NCBI GenBank assembly: GCA_035315125.1
Contig: DATFYI010000145.1
Span: forward strand, 1 to 17,680
DNA from: DATFYI01 sp035315125
GTDB lineage: Bacteria > Chloroflexota > Anaerolineae > Anaerolineales > Anaerolineaceae
Direction: 5' to 3'
Length of the DNA: 17,680 nucleotides
Shown: piece by piece, positions 7,419-14,360 of the stretch
Position numbering within the stretch: position 1 is the stretch's first letter
Layout: the number at the start of each line of letters is the position of its first letter
Notes under the pieces: generated by a model
Databases searched by the model: none
What the model saw: only the letters and a program-made list of their open reading frames with translations
Told to the model about the DNA's origin: nothing
Program-made: the position numbers and the translations under genes

Positions 7419-8003
7419 ATGCACCCCTTACGGGAATGGCTATTTAAAACTGTCGCAAATGAAGTTTCCTTCAGCGGAATTAACGGCATCCACCTTAAAC
7501 AATTAGCGAGTGCAGGTGGTGTTAATGCCGACCTGGTCCATAAATATTTTCCGGATAAACACGCCTTGATTTTTGGTCTCATTGACGAAATCAGCCTGGC
7601 ACAGAAGGATTTTATTCTACAGCATTTCCAACAGACTGATACGCCTGAAGAACGGTTAATCCAATTTATTATCAGCAGTTTCGAATTTATCGAGAAATAC
7701 CCGGGGCTGGCTGAAGTATTTGTCATAGCCCTGCTCGGGAGCGATCAGGATATCAAAGAACACGTTCACGAAGATTACAAACTTGAGCTAGGAATCATAC
7801 TCGAGGATTTAGTCACCGAAAAAGTAATCCAGGTTCCATCGCCCACCGTTGTTTCCGACCTGACCATGATCCTGTTATCCGTCATATTTCTGGGCGGCTG
7901 CCCGTGGCTGCACATGGATTACGACAGCTTTGTCGACTCGCGCAGAATCGCCATCTCCACACTGGCAGCCATGAAAAAGCGCTACGAAATAAACCGGGGA
8001 TAA
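7419..8003 (+). CDS. TetR/AcrR-family transcriptional regulator
   Basis: A 194-residue helical DNA-binding protein of normal TetR length. The N-terminal helix-turn-helix spans about residues 25-46. It is recognised by LKQLASAGGVNADLVHKYFPDKHALIFGLI, split here as LKQLASAGGVNADLV and HKYFPDKHALIFGLI; the family consensus is IA..AGVS.G.LY.YF.sKe.L. The remaining ~145 residues are the variable ligand-binding and dimer domain and do not identify a ligand. GGAG precedes the ATG by eight bases. The gene is divergent from gntR and convergent with iclR, with only 24 nt between the stops, so it is a lone regulator. It may act on its own promoter or on either neighbouring operon. The sequence does not say which. 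Confidence 0.88.
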   Translation: MHPLREWLFKTVANEVSFSGINGIHLKQLASAGGVNADLVHKYFPDKHALIFGLIDEISLAQKDFILQHFQQTDTPEERLIQFIISSFEFIEKYPGLAEVFVIALLGSDQDIKEHVHEDYKLELGIILEDLVTEKVIQVPSPTVVSDLTMILLSVIFLGGCPWLHMDYDSFVDSRRIAISTLAAMKKRYEINRG

Positions 8004-8027
8004 TTTTCGAGAATGATACAAAAAACG

Positions 8028-8833
8028 TCAGGAAAAAGTTGGCTTGCGAGATGATGCGCCCAACTGTTTCGATAGCTGGTAACTGGCAAGCATGACTGGT
8101 TCTGCCATTTCTGGGACCCGGGTTTCAGGGACACGAGTGATTGGTGCAAGTATCCCTATGCCAGCGACAACCTGCCCAGTGCGATCATAAATAGGCGCGG
8201 CAATACTCATTGCGCGCTATCTGTTTCTTCAAATGAAATTGCATAACCCCGCCTGCGGGTAGAGTACGACTCTACACGCAATTTTTCTAAATCGGTAATC
8301 GTATTTTTCTTGATGGGCTTAAATTCTATACCAACTAATATGCGCTCAATTTCGTGCTCAGGAAGAAACGCTAAGAAAACCTTTGAAGATACCCCGGCGT
8401 AGAATGGGAGGGGTTGGCCTACTCGCATAGCTAATCGACAGAGGTACCGGCTCTCGACAATCTCTACCCAGGTCCCAATGTTTCCAAAGCGCATCGAAAG
8501 GATTGAGGATTCCCCGGTGGTTTCAGTCAGAGAATGCAAAATGGGCAAAGCATCATTGCGCAAATTAATCGAAGCCTGGGCAAACATGCCCCAATGGATT
8601 ATCTGGTAGCCTAGTCGGTGTGTTTTTCTATTAGGGTCAGTATAGACCATCCCCTGGCCTTCCAAAGCCAGCAAAAACCGGCAAGTTGTATTTTTGGGTA
8701 AATTGATCCGGCGGCTGATCTCTGTCAACGTCAGCATAGCTTGATCATCACTGAATCTGTTCAGAATGTCACAGATTCGATTGAGAGTACGAAAATCCGA
8801 TTCTGCTTTTGTCACTATGTACCTTTTTATCAT
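8028..8833 (-). pseudogene. IclR-family transcriptional regulator interrupted by a one-base frameshift
   Basis: IclR proteins are dimeric regulators with an N-terminal winged helix and a C-terminal effector domain. The first frame (8833 to 8207, 208 residues) has the helix-turn-helix at about 35-60 (LTEISRRINLPKNTTCRFL) and most of the effector domain (PFYAGVSSKVFLAFL, RRRGYAISFEE). It then stops just before the family's conserved GxxxIAAP segment. That segment is intact in another frame from 8210 to 8028: MSIAAPIYDRTGQVVAGIG, ending SYQLSKQLG. Adding one G in the GCGCGC run at 8212-8217 gives EETDSGAMSIAAP, with exact family spacing and the conserved Gly restored, and a 268-residue protein of normal length. 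A recent deletion or a sequencing error both fit. The ATG at 8833 lacks a ribosome site; GTG at 8815 has AAAAAGG six bases upstream and is the likelier start. It lies directly downstream of the hydroxylase-amidohydrolase operon, its likely target. Confidence 0.85.
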
Positions 8834-8917
8834 GAGATAACCACAGCGTTTTAAAGTGAGCCGGGCAGCGTTCTTGCGGGTGATCCATTACTTGAGCACG
8901 TTCAGGATCAAACATAG

Positions 8918-8979
8918 TCGATAAACTCCAATAACATCAACTATTATCGAACAAGGAGAGAATACTCAATAAATGAGTA
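8918..8979. promoter_or_regulatory. Inverted repeats upstream of iclR, candidate regulator sites
   Basis: Two inverted repeats lie within 62 bases. TCGATAA/TTATCGA has 7-bp arms 19 bases apart. TACTCA/TGAGTA has 6-bp arms with the loop ATAAA. Both are 85-165 bases upstream of the iclR start, in the range expected for autoregulation by an IclR dimer or tetramer. There is no direct evidence of binding. Confidence 0.35.
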
Positions 8980-9104
8980 ATCAATAATTATTTACGACCA
9001 CATCATAAAGCATAGTGCGTGTAAATTGAATTCCAGAGCCTGGGTGCGTTTCAGTTTGTGGTAAGAAGTACCCTAAATTTCCAGCATAAAAAGCTCCATT
9101 AATA

Positions 9105-9144
9105 GGAAAATTTCAAGCTCCGAAATAGGCCGCTTGAAATTTCC
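9105..9144 (-). terminator. Probable terminator hairpin after the hydroxylase-amidohydrolase operon
   Basis: The arm AAATTTCAAGC (9108-9118) pairs perfectly with GCTTGAAATTT (9132-9142) around a 13-nt loop, and one bulged A lets two more G-C pairs extend the stem. It begins 34 nt beyond the amidohydrolase stop. On the - strand it is followed only by a loose T-rich stretch, so it may be an inefficient terminator or a 3'-end stabilising hairpin. Confidence 0.55.
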
Positions 9145-9177
9145 ATTTATGCGGGATATAGCTCTTCGATTATTGCC

Positions 9178-10542
9178 CTACGGTCTTAGCGGCTCTGTTT
9201 GGGTTTCCAGAGTAGGCAAAAACTGCCCGCTACCTGGCTGGCGCACGATCTCACCATTCTCAAGCACTGGCTGTCCACGTTGGAAGCTTAGCTCTGGCCA
9301 GCCCAGCACCTTGCGGCCTTCATAGAGGGTATAACCAACATTACTATGCTGGTTTTCTTTCCGGATTGTGAATTCTCGGGTTGGATTATAGATGACCAGA
9401 TCAGCATCCGAGCCAACCGCCAGGGTGCCTTTACGCGGATAAAGTCCAAAGACACGGGCCGGGTTCTCGCACAACACCTGTACCAATCTTACCAGACTGA
9501 TACGGCCCTGGTTGATCCCCCAATCATAGGTGACCGGCAGCAGCGTCTCAATTTGCGGAGCGCCAAAGCCCTGGGCGATAAAATCACCGTTCGGATCTTT
9601 TTGTTTGGGAGCGTGGTCGGACGCTACAATCATTAAATTGCCGTCCCGCAGCCCTTTCCATAAAGCCTCTAGGTCAGCCTGGCTGCGGATGGGCGGTCCG
9701 ATTTTTGCCAGTGCGCCGCGTTCCTCAATGATTTTCTCGGTTAGCGTCAAATACTGAGGGCAGGTCTCTGCAAATACCGGCAGGCCTTCCTCCTGAGCGC
9801 GACGGATCGGTCGCAAGGCACGCGCCGAAGTCACGTGCGGAATGTACAACCTGCAGCCCATTACCTCTGCTAGGCAAATCGCCCGGAAAATGGCTTCTTC
9901 CTCAAAAGCGGCCGGGCGCGAGGCGTTGAACAATTTTGCCGAGGCATTAGGGCCCTTCAGGTATTTATCTTCCAAATAATCGATGCCGCCGCCGTTTTCA
10001 GCATGCACCATGGCCATACCACCTAATTCAGCCAACAGGTCCATGGCCTTGCAGAGTTGATAATCATCGGTGTACCAGCCTTGTTTTAGATAGGTCATAA
10101 AGAATTTAAAAGTGCGGATGCCCATCTTCATGACCTGGGGAATTTCCGGCACCTGCTTTGCGGCTTCCCAAATGCCCCCGTGCAGGCTGAAGTCAAGCAG
10201 AGAACGCTTCTGGGCGTCTTCCAGCATCTCGCTTACTTTCTGCACCAGGCTGTCACCCTGCCGTGCATAAGCAAAATGCAACAGAGTCGTTGTACCACCA
10301 TATGCCGCAACCTTTGAGCTGGTTTCCACATCATCTAAATACACCGGGTGAACATGTACATCGATAATACCGGGAAACACATATTTACCGGTGGCATCGA
10401 TGACACGCCGGCTGCCATCGGCAGATAGATTTTGACCAATTGCCACAATACGCTCGCCGCGCACGGCCACATCAGTACAGAAGATGCCCTGACCGGTGAC
10501 CACGGTCCCGTTTTTTACAAGAAAATCGTAATTATCGACCAT
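9178..10542 (-). CDS. Dihydropyrimidinase/hydantoinase-family cyclic amidohydrolase
   Basis: Zinc-dependent cytoplasmic hydrolase that opens cyclic amides such as dihydropyrimidines, hydantoins or allantoin. Its 454 residues match the family length. All binuclear metal ligands are visible: His63 and His65 in DVHVHP, the lysine to be carboxylated (Lys146 in RTFKFFMTY), His180 (MVHAENG), His236 (IPHVTS) and Asp309 (ASDHAP). Tyr151 matches the catalytic tyrosine position of hydantoinases. CPQYLTLTEK and IGPPIR are also family-typical. AGGAG stands six bases before the ATG. It is the last gene of the operon, 48 nt after the second molybdopterin subunit, so its substrate is probably the product of one or both hydroxylases. 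Dihydropyrimidinase, allantoinase and hydantoinase cannot be separated by eye, and a novel cyclic amide is possible. Confidence 0.9.
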   Translation of the reverse strand: MVDNYDFLVKNGTVVTGQGIFCTDVAVRGERIVAIGQNLSADGSRRVIDATGKYVFPGIIDVHVHPVYLDDVETSSKVAAYGGTTTLLHFAYARQGDSLVQKVSEMLEDAQKRSLLDFSLHGGIWEAAKQVPEIPQVMKMGIRTFKFFMTYLKQGWYTDDYQLCKAMDLLAELGGMAMVHAENGGGIDYLEDKYLKGPNASAKLFNASRPAAFEEEAIFRAICLAEVMGCRLYIPHVTSARALRPIRRAQEEGLPVFAETCPQYLTLTEKIIEERGALAKIGPPIRSQADLEALWKGLRDGNLMIVASDHAPKQKDPNGDFIAQGFGAPQIETLLPVTYDWGINQGRISLVRLVQVLCENPARVFGLYPRKGTLAVGSDADLVIYNPTREFTIRKENQHSNVGYTLYEGRKVLGWPELSFQRGQPVLENGEIVRQPGSGQFLPTLETQTEPLRP

Positions 10543-10590
10543 TCTTTACTCCTAATAGACAAAAAACAACTTTTGGTTCAGAAAGTGTCT

Positions 10591-12924
10591 CTATTCTGAT
10601 CTACTTTTTTGACTGCGGTCTACTGCTTCCAGGACACGCTCAGGCGTCAGCGGCAGCTCGTAGATACGTAGACCGATGGCATTTGCAACCGCATTCGCTA
10701 CCGCAGGGGCAGCCGGGGTTAGCGAAGGCTCGCCAATACCTTTGGCCCCGAATGGACCCATGCCCGAACCGGATTCAAGGATGATCGATTTTGTGGTTGG
10801 CAAATCACAGGTCGTAGGGATGAGGTATTCCGAAAGCGATCCAGCCCGGATTCGTCCTTTTTCTACGGATAAATCTTCCATCAAGGCATAACCCAGACCT
10901 TGCGAAGCGCCTCCCTGAATTTGACCGTCGACGGCTGCCATATTGATGGCCCGGCCTACATCATGGCAGGCCACACTCTTTAACAGCTTGATCTCACCGG
11001 TTTCTGTATCGACCGCCACTTCAGCCGCCAGAGCACCAAAGGTGAAATCAGGCCAGATTTGGCCCTGGCCGGTCTCTGGGTCAATGGGGTCAGTAAAAGG
11101 CGCTTTGAACATGGCCAGTTCAGCCAGCTTGGTGCCGTCCGAGGCGCACATGGCAATTAATTGTGATAGGCGCAAGTTTTCTTCCGGTCGTGCCTTGACG
11201 AAGACCTTACCGTCGGCCAGATCGAGATCTTCCGGGGCTTCTTCAAAATGCTTCGAAGCACGGTCAAGCAGATTCTTACGGATCGTTGTGGCAGCCTGCA
11301 AGGTGGCATTTCCCGACATATAAAGCTGCCGGGTAGCCGTAGAGGTACCGGATAGCGGGGTTAAGGCCGAATCGGTATGATAGATCGTGATATCCTTCAT
11401 CGGCACGCCCAGCACTTCGCTGGCAATCTGGCACAAAGCCGAAACTTGCCCGGCTCCCAGATCCGGCACACCTGCCCGGATAGTGGCCGTTCCATCCAAC
11501 TCTAACCCAACCCAGGCTTGCGAGGTATCGTGCAGCCAAGTGATGCGACCGTAGCTCTGCATATAGGAGGCAAACCCCTGTCCAACTTTATACGGTCCCC
11601 AATCCGGCGTCTTCTCACCCAGTGCTGCGATGGCCCGGCTGGTTGTTTCCTCCAGCCAAGCCGCGCTGGTCAACTCCTGCCCATGGGCGGTAAAGTCGCC
11701 TTTATGTACATAATTGATCCGGCGCAGTTCATATGGATCCATATGGAGCGCCTTTGCAATCTCGTCCATTTGTTGTTCGTAGGCCACGCAAACCTGCGGA
11801 GCGCCAAAACCACGGAAGGCGCTGGTAAACGGGTTATTTGTTGCCACTGAAACCGCATTCACAGAGACATTATCGATCCGGTACGGCCCGGTGGCCATAC
11901 CGGTTGAATACAACAATACGTATGGGCTGAGATAGACATAAGCGCCCGAGTTTGAGATCAGTTTGATCTCAGCCGCGGTGATGCGCCCATCCCGAGTGAC
12001 TCCTGTCCGATGGGTAATAATGTAGGGATGGCGTTTTGAATGCGCCAGGATGGATTCTTCACGGGTATAGACCAGCCTGACCGGACGTCCGGTGGCTTTG
12101 GCCATCAGACCCAGGAAAATTTCGACGGTAATATCTTCCTTGCCGCCAAACCCGCCTCCTACCATAGTGCCCTGAATGCGCAGCTTATTTTGTGGAACGC
12201 CCACCGCCAAAGCAATGCTGCGGAAGTGTTCCACTACCTGGGTGCTGACACGGATATTGATCACCCCGCGTTCGTCCAGCCAGGCTACGCCGGCTTCCGG
12301 CTCCAGATAGGCGTGTTCCTGGAAAGGCATTTTAAAAGTGTTTTCGATGATCAAATCGGCCGCAGACATACCCGCCTGAACGTCACCTTTGCGAATTTTC
12401 CAATGAGCAACGATGTTATCCGGGGGATAAAGCTGTGGCGCATCCGGCAGCATCGCTTCGATCGGATCAAATACTGCAGGGAGCGGCTCGTATTCTACTT
12501 CAATCAGCTTTAATGCCTGCTCAGCCAGCGCTTCGCTCTCTGCTGCAACCAGGGCAATTGGTTCACCTATAAAACGCACTTCTTCGCCTGCCAACACCTG
12601 GGCATCCGAGCCAGCCCGACGCTTTTGACCGGTCTGCCCGGGCATGTCTGTGACCAGCACCGAAGTTGGCATGTCCTTGGCAGTGATCACACACACCACA
12701 CCCGGCAGGTTGCGCGCCTTACCGGTATCGAGTCGAACGATACGCCCGTGAGGAATTGTGCTTCGGAAAACCTTACCATACAGCAGGTTGGGTGGAAAAT
12801 AATCACCGGCATAAATCGTAGCACCTACAGTTTTGCTCAATGCGTCTACGCGCCGTACGGGTTGGCCGACCTGGTGTAATTTTGGTAGGTCAACAGGCGG
12901 CAGGGGTTTGGACGTTACTTTCAT
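10591..12924 (-). CDS. Molybdenum hydroxylase large (molybdopterin) subunit, purine-type active site
   Basis: Catalytic subunit of a xanthine dehydrogenase-family enzyme, 777 residues, the usual length of separate large chains. Residues about 15-150 are the a/b hammerhead domain (GQPVRRVDALSKTVG, RFIGEPIALVAAES). The rest binds molybdopterin. GGGFGGKE at 256-263 ends in Glu263, FRGFGAPQ holds Arg371, and GAKGIGEPS holds Glu732. These align with bovine xanthine oxidase Glu802, Arg880 and the catalytic base Glu1261, which together bind and hydroxylate purines. The CO-dehydrogenase active-site loop (AYRCSFR) is absent. A strong AGGAGG lies seven bases before the ATG, which overlaps the stop of the [2Fe-2S] gene by 4 nt. 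With the two preceding genes it forms a complete three-subunit enzyme. Hydroxylation of a purine or similar N-heterocycle is the best reading; the exact substrate is unknown. Confidence 0.92.
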   Translation of the reverse strand: MKVTSKPLPPVDLPKLHQVGQPVRRVDALSKTVGATIYAGDYFPPNLLYGKVFRSTIPHGRIVRLDTGKARNLPGVVCVITAKDMPTSVLVTDMPGQTGQKRRAGSDAQVLAGEEVRFIGEPIALVAAESEALAEQALKLIEVEYEPLPAVFDPIEAMLPDAPQLYPPDNIVAHWKIRKGDVQAGMSAADLIIENTFKMPFQEHAYLEPEAGVAWLDERGVINIRVSTQVVEHFRSIALAVGVPQNKLRIQGTMVGGGFGGKEDITVEIFLGLMAKATGRPVRLVYTREESILAHSKRHPYIITHRTGVTRDGRITAAEIKLISNSGAYVYLSPYVLLYSTGMATGPYRIDNVSVNAVSVATNNPFTSAFRGFGAPQVCVAYEQQMDEIAKALHMDPYELRRINYVHKGDFTAHGQELTSAAWLEETTSRAIAALGEKTPDWGPYKVGQGFASYMQSYGRITWLHDTSQAWVGLELDGTATIRAGVPDLGAGQVSALCQIASEVLGVPMKDITIYHTDSALTPLSGTSTATRQLYMSGNATLQAATTIRKNLLDRASKHFEEAPEDLDLADGKVFVKARPEENLRLSQLIAMCASDGTKLAELAMFKAPFTDPIDPETGQGQIWPDFTFGALAAEVAVDTETGEIKLLKSVACHDVGRAINMAAVDGQIQGGASQGLGYALMEDLSVEKGRIRAGSLSEYLIPTTCDLPTTKSIILESGSGMGPFGAKGIGEPSLTPAAPAVANAVANAIGLRIYELPLTPERVLEAVDRSQKSRSE

Positions 12925-13436
12925 ATCGCACCTCCTGATCCGGCCGTAGCGGTTTGTTTCTCACCGGATGATATTCTCTCTGCCGCGATTTGAATTGCCT
13001 GGATAATCTGGCCGTAGCCTGTGCAACGGCACAGGTTGCCCGAAATGGCTTCCCGGATTTCAGGCTCAGATGGATGTGGGTTTTCGTCCAACAGCGCCTT
13101 GGCGGAAATAACCATGCCCGGTGTGCAATAGCCGCATTGGGCCGCACCGACATCTGCAAAAGCTTCTTGGATCACATGCGGGTGCTCCAGATTTCCCAGC
13201 CCGGCATTGGTAATCACCTCGCAGCCATCCGCCTGCCAGGCCAGCACCAGGCAACTGTTGACGGCCTTACCATCGAGCAGGACTGTGCATGCGCCACAAT
13301 CGCCCTTCTCGCAGCCATTTTTTACATCCACATATCCCATGTGCTCACGCAGTGCATGTAGCAGAGTTATATTCGGCTCGAGCGCCACTTTGTGTTTACG
13401 TCCGTTCACAGTCAGGTTGATAATTTTTGATTCCAT
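12921..13436 (-). CDS. Molybdenum hydroxylase [2Fe-2S] subunit
   Basis: Electron-transfer subunit of 171 residues, passing electrons from the molybdenum centre to FAD. It has the two clusters typical of the family: a plant-type cluster at Cys42, 47, 50 and 62 (CEKGDCGAC, then NSC) and an all-helical one at Cys101, 104, 136 and 138 (CGYCTPGM, NLCRCTGY). The frame is open for 89 more codons upstream, but that part overlaps the FAD-subunit gene in another frame and resembles nothing. The ATG at 13434-13436 gives the normal N-terminus (KIINLTVNGRKHKV) and lies 4 nt after the FAD-subunit stop, with a weak GAGAG as ribosome site. Translational coupling would explain the weak site. The stop overlaps the next start by 4 nt. 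Confidence 0.93.
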   Translation of the reverse strand: MESKIINLTVNGRKHKVALEPNITLLHALREHMGYVDVKNGCEKGDCGACTVLLDGKAVNSCLVLAWQADGCEVITNAGLGNLEHPHVIQEAFADVGAAQCGYCTPGMVISAKALLDENPHPSEPEIREAISGNLCRCTGYGQIIQAIQIAAERISSGEKQTATAGSGGAI

Positions 13437-13440
13437 TGGA

Positions 13441-14316
13441 TCACTCTCGTTTCCTGAATTCATCTGCTGCCTGCTTGAGCAGCCGCTGCACCAGAACCCC
13501 CACCATTCGTCGCCGGTAATCTCCCGAAGCGCGCAGATCTGAGATCGGAGATACCGCCTCTGCTGCCAATTTACTCGCTCTGGCATATGAGGCATCCGTA
13601 AAGGCCTGGCCTCGTAAGCTCTCTTCGGCTGCCAGCGCCCGCAGCGGGCGAGGAGCCACTGAACCCAGAGCAATACGCGCATCCTGGCACAATCCGTTGG
13701 CATCTACTTCCAATCGGATAGCTACACTGACAACTGAAATAGCATCAGCCTGGCGTAGACCCAGCTTGTAATAAGCATAGGCCGTTCTTGCCTTCGCAAT
13801 CGGCCAGCTTACGCTCACCAACAATTCTTCCGGACGCCGGACGGTCTTGCGCACGCCGACGAAGAATTCTTGCAGTGGGACAGTGCGAGAGCCAGCTTGG
13901 CTTTGCAGCTCAACTTCGGCATCCAACGCCAATAATGCCGGAGCCGTGTCAGCAGCCGGGGAAGCGTCTACCAGGTTTCCTGCAACGGTGGCCCGGTTAC
14001 GGATCAGCGGGTTGGCAAATAATCTACCAGCCTGTTGTAGTATCTTGCCATGCTCACTCACCAGCGGTGAGGCTAACAATTCAGCGAGGGTTACAGCGCC
14101 ACCGGCAACCAAATGCCCGTCCTGACGCCGTATGCCATGCAGCTCTTTGAGCCGGCTGATATCCAGCACAACTTTCGCAGTATGGCGGCCGCTGCGCAAA
14201 TCAGGGATTACATTTGTCCCCCCGGATAGCGGGACCGCCTCAGACCCGGCTGAGGACAACTGAGCCAATGCTTCAGGCAAAGTCTTCGATGTCCATAAAT
14301 CAAATTCTGGGAGCAT
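13441..14316 (-). CDS. Molybdenum hydroxylase FAD-binding subunit
   Basis: Medium subunit (291 residues) of the CoxM/XdhB type, which carries FAD and hands electrons to NAD+ or another acceptor. FAD-binding loops are SGGTNVIPD near residues 31-39 and TVAGNLVDASPAAD near 110-123. The second is a variant of the usual T(I/V)GGN...SPAAD, with Ala in place of the first Gly. The C-terminal CO-dehydrogenase flavoprotein domain ends with SPISDLRASGDYRRRMVGVLV, again usual. Two ATGs open the frame. The first (14320-14322) directly abuts AAGGAG with no spacing, so the second (14314-14316), six bases from GGAG, is the likelier start. It follows the fused FAD-[2Fe-2S] gene by 44 nt and leads directly into the [2Fe-2S] and large-subunit genes. 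Confidence 0.92.
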   Translation of the reverse strand: MLPEFDLWTSKTLPEALAQLSSAGSEAVPLSGGTNVIPDLRSGRHTAKVVLDISRLKELHGIRRQDGHLVAGGAVTLAELLASPLVSEHGKILQQAGRLFANPLIRNRATVAGNLVDASPAADTAPALLALDAEVELQSQAGSRTVPLQEFFVGVRKTVRRPEELLVSVSWPIAKARTAYAYYKLGLRQADAISVVSVAIRLEVDANGLCQDARIALGSVAPRPLRALAAEESLRGQAFTDASYARASKLAAEAVSPISDLRASGDYRRRMVGVLVQRLLKQAADEFRKRE

Positions 14317-14360
14317 AAGCATCTCCTTATTTTCTATGAATCAAATCCTTGCTTGGGCCG

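Larger units (their letters stand above)
8834..9177. other. 344-nt intergenic region, no convincing gene
   Basis: AT-rich stretch between the amidohydrolase stop and iclR, both on the - strand. It must hold the iclR promoter. Visible structure: a perfect inverted repeat TACTCA-5nt-TGAGTA at 8963-8979; TCGATAA at 8918-8924 facing TTATCGA at 8944-8950; and a long hairpin at 9105-9144. A 48-codon open frame on the - strand (8915 to 8769) is treated as a weak finding, not a gene call. I see no tRNA, riboswitch or repeat array. Confidence 0.6.

Noticed and set aside
8973..8987. A five-codon frame (ATG to TAA) after AAGGAGAG on the + strand
   Set aside because: Far too short, and no gene follows on that strand.
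12040..12513. A 157-codon + strand open frame opposite the second large subunit
   Set aside because: Antisense to conserved hydroxylase sequence, with no recognisable domain or convincing ribosome site.
13437..13703. An N-terminal extension of the [2Fe-2S] subunit
   Set aside because: The 89 extra codons overlap the FAD-subunit gene out of frame, and the family N-terminus begins at the ATG at 13436.
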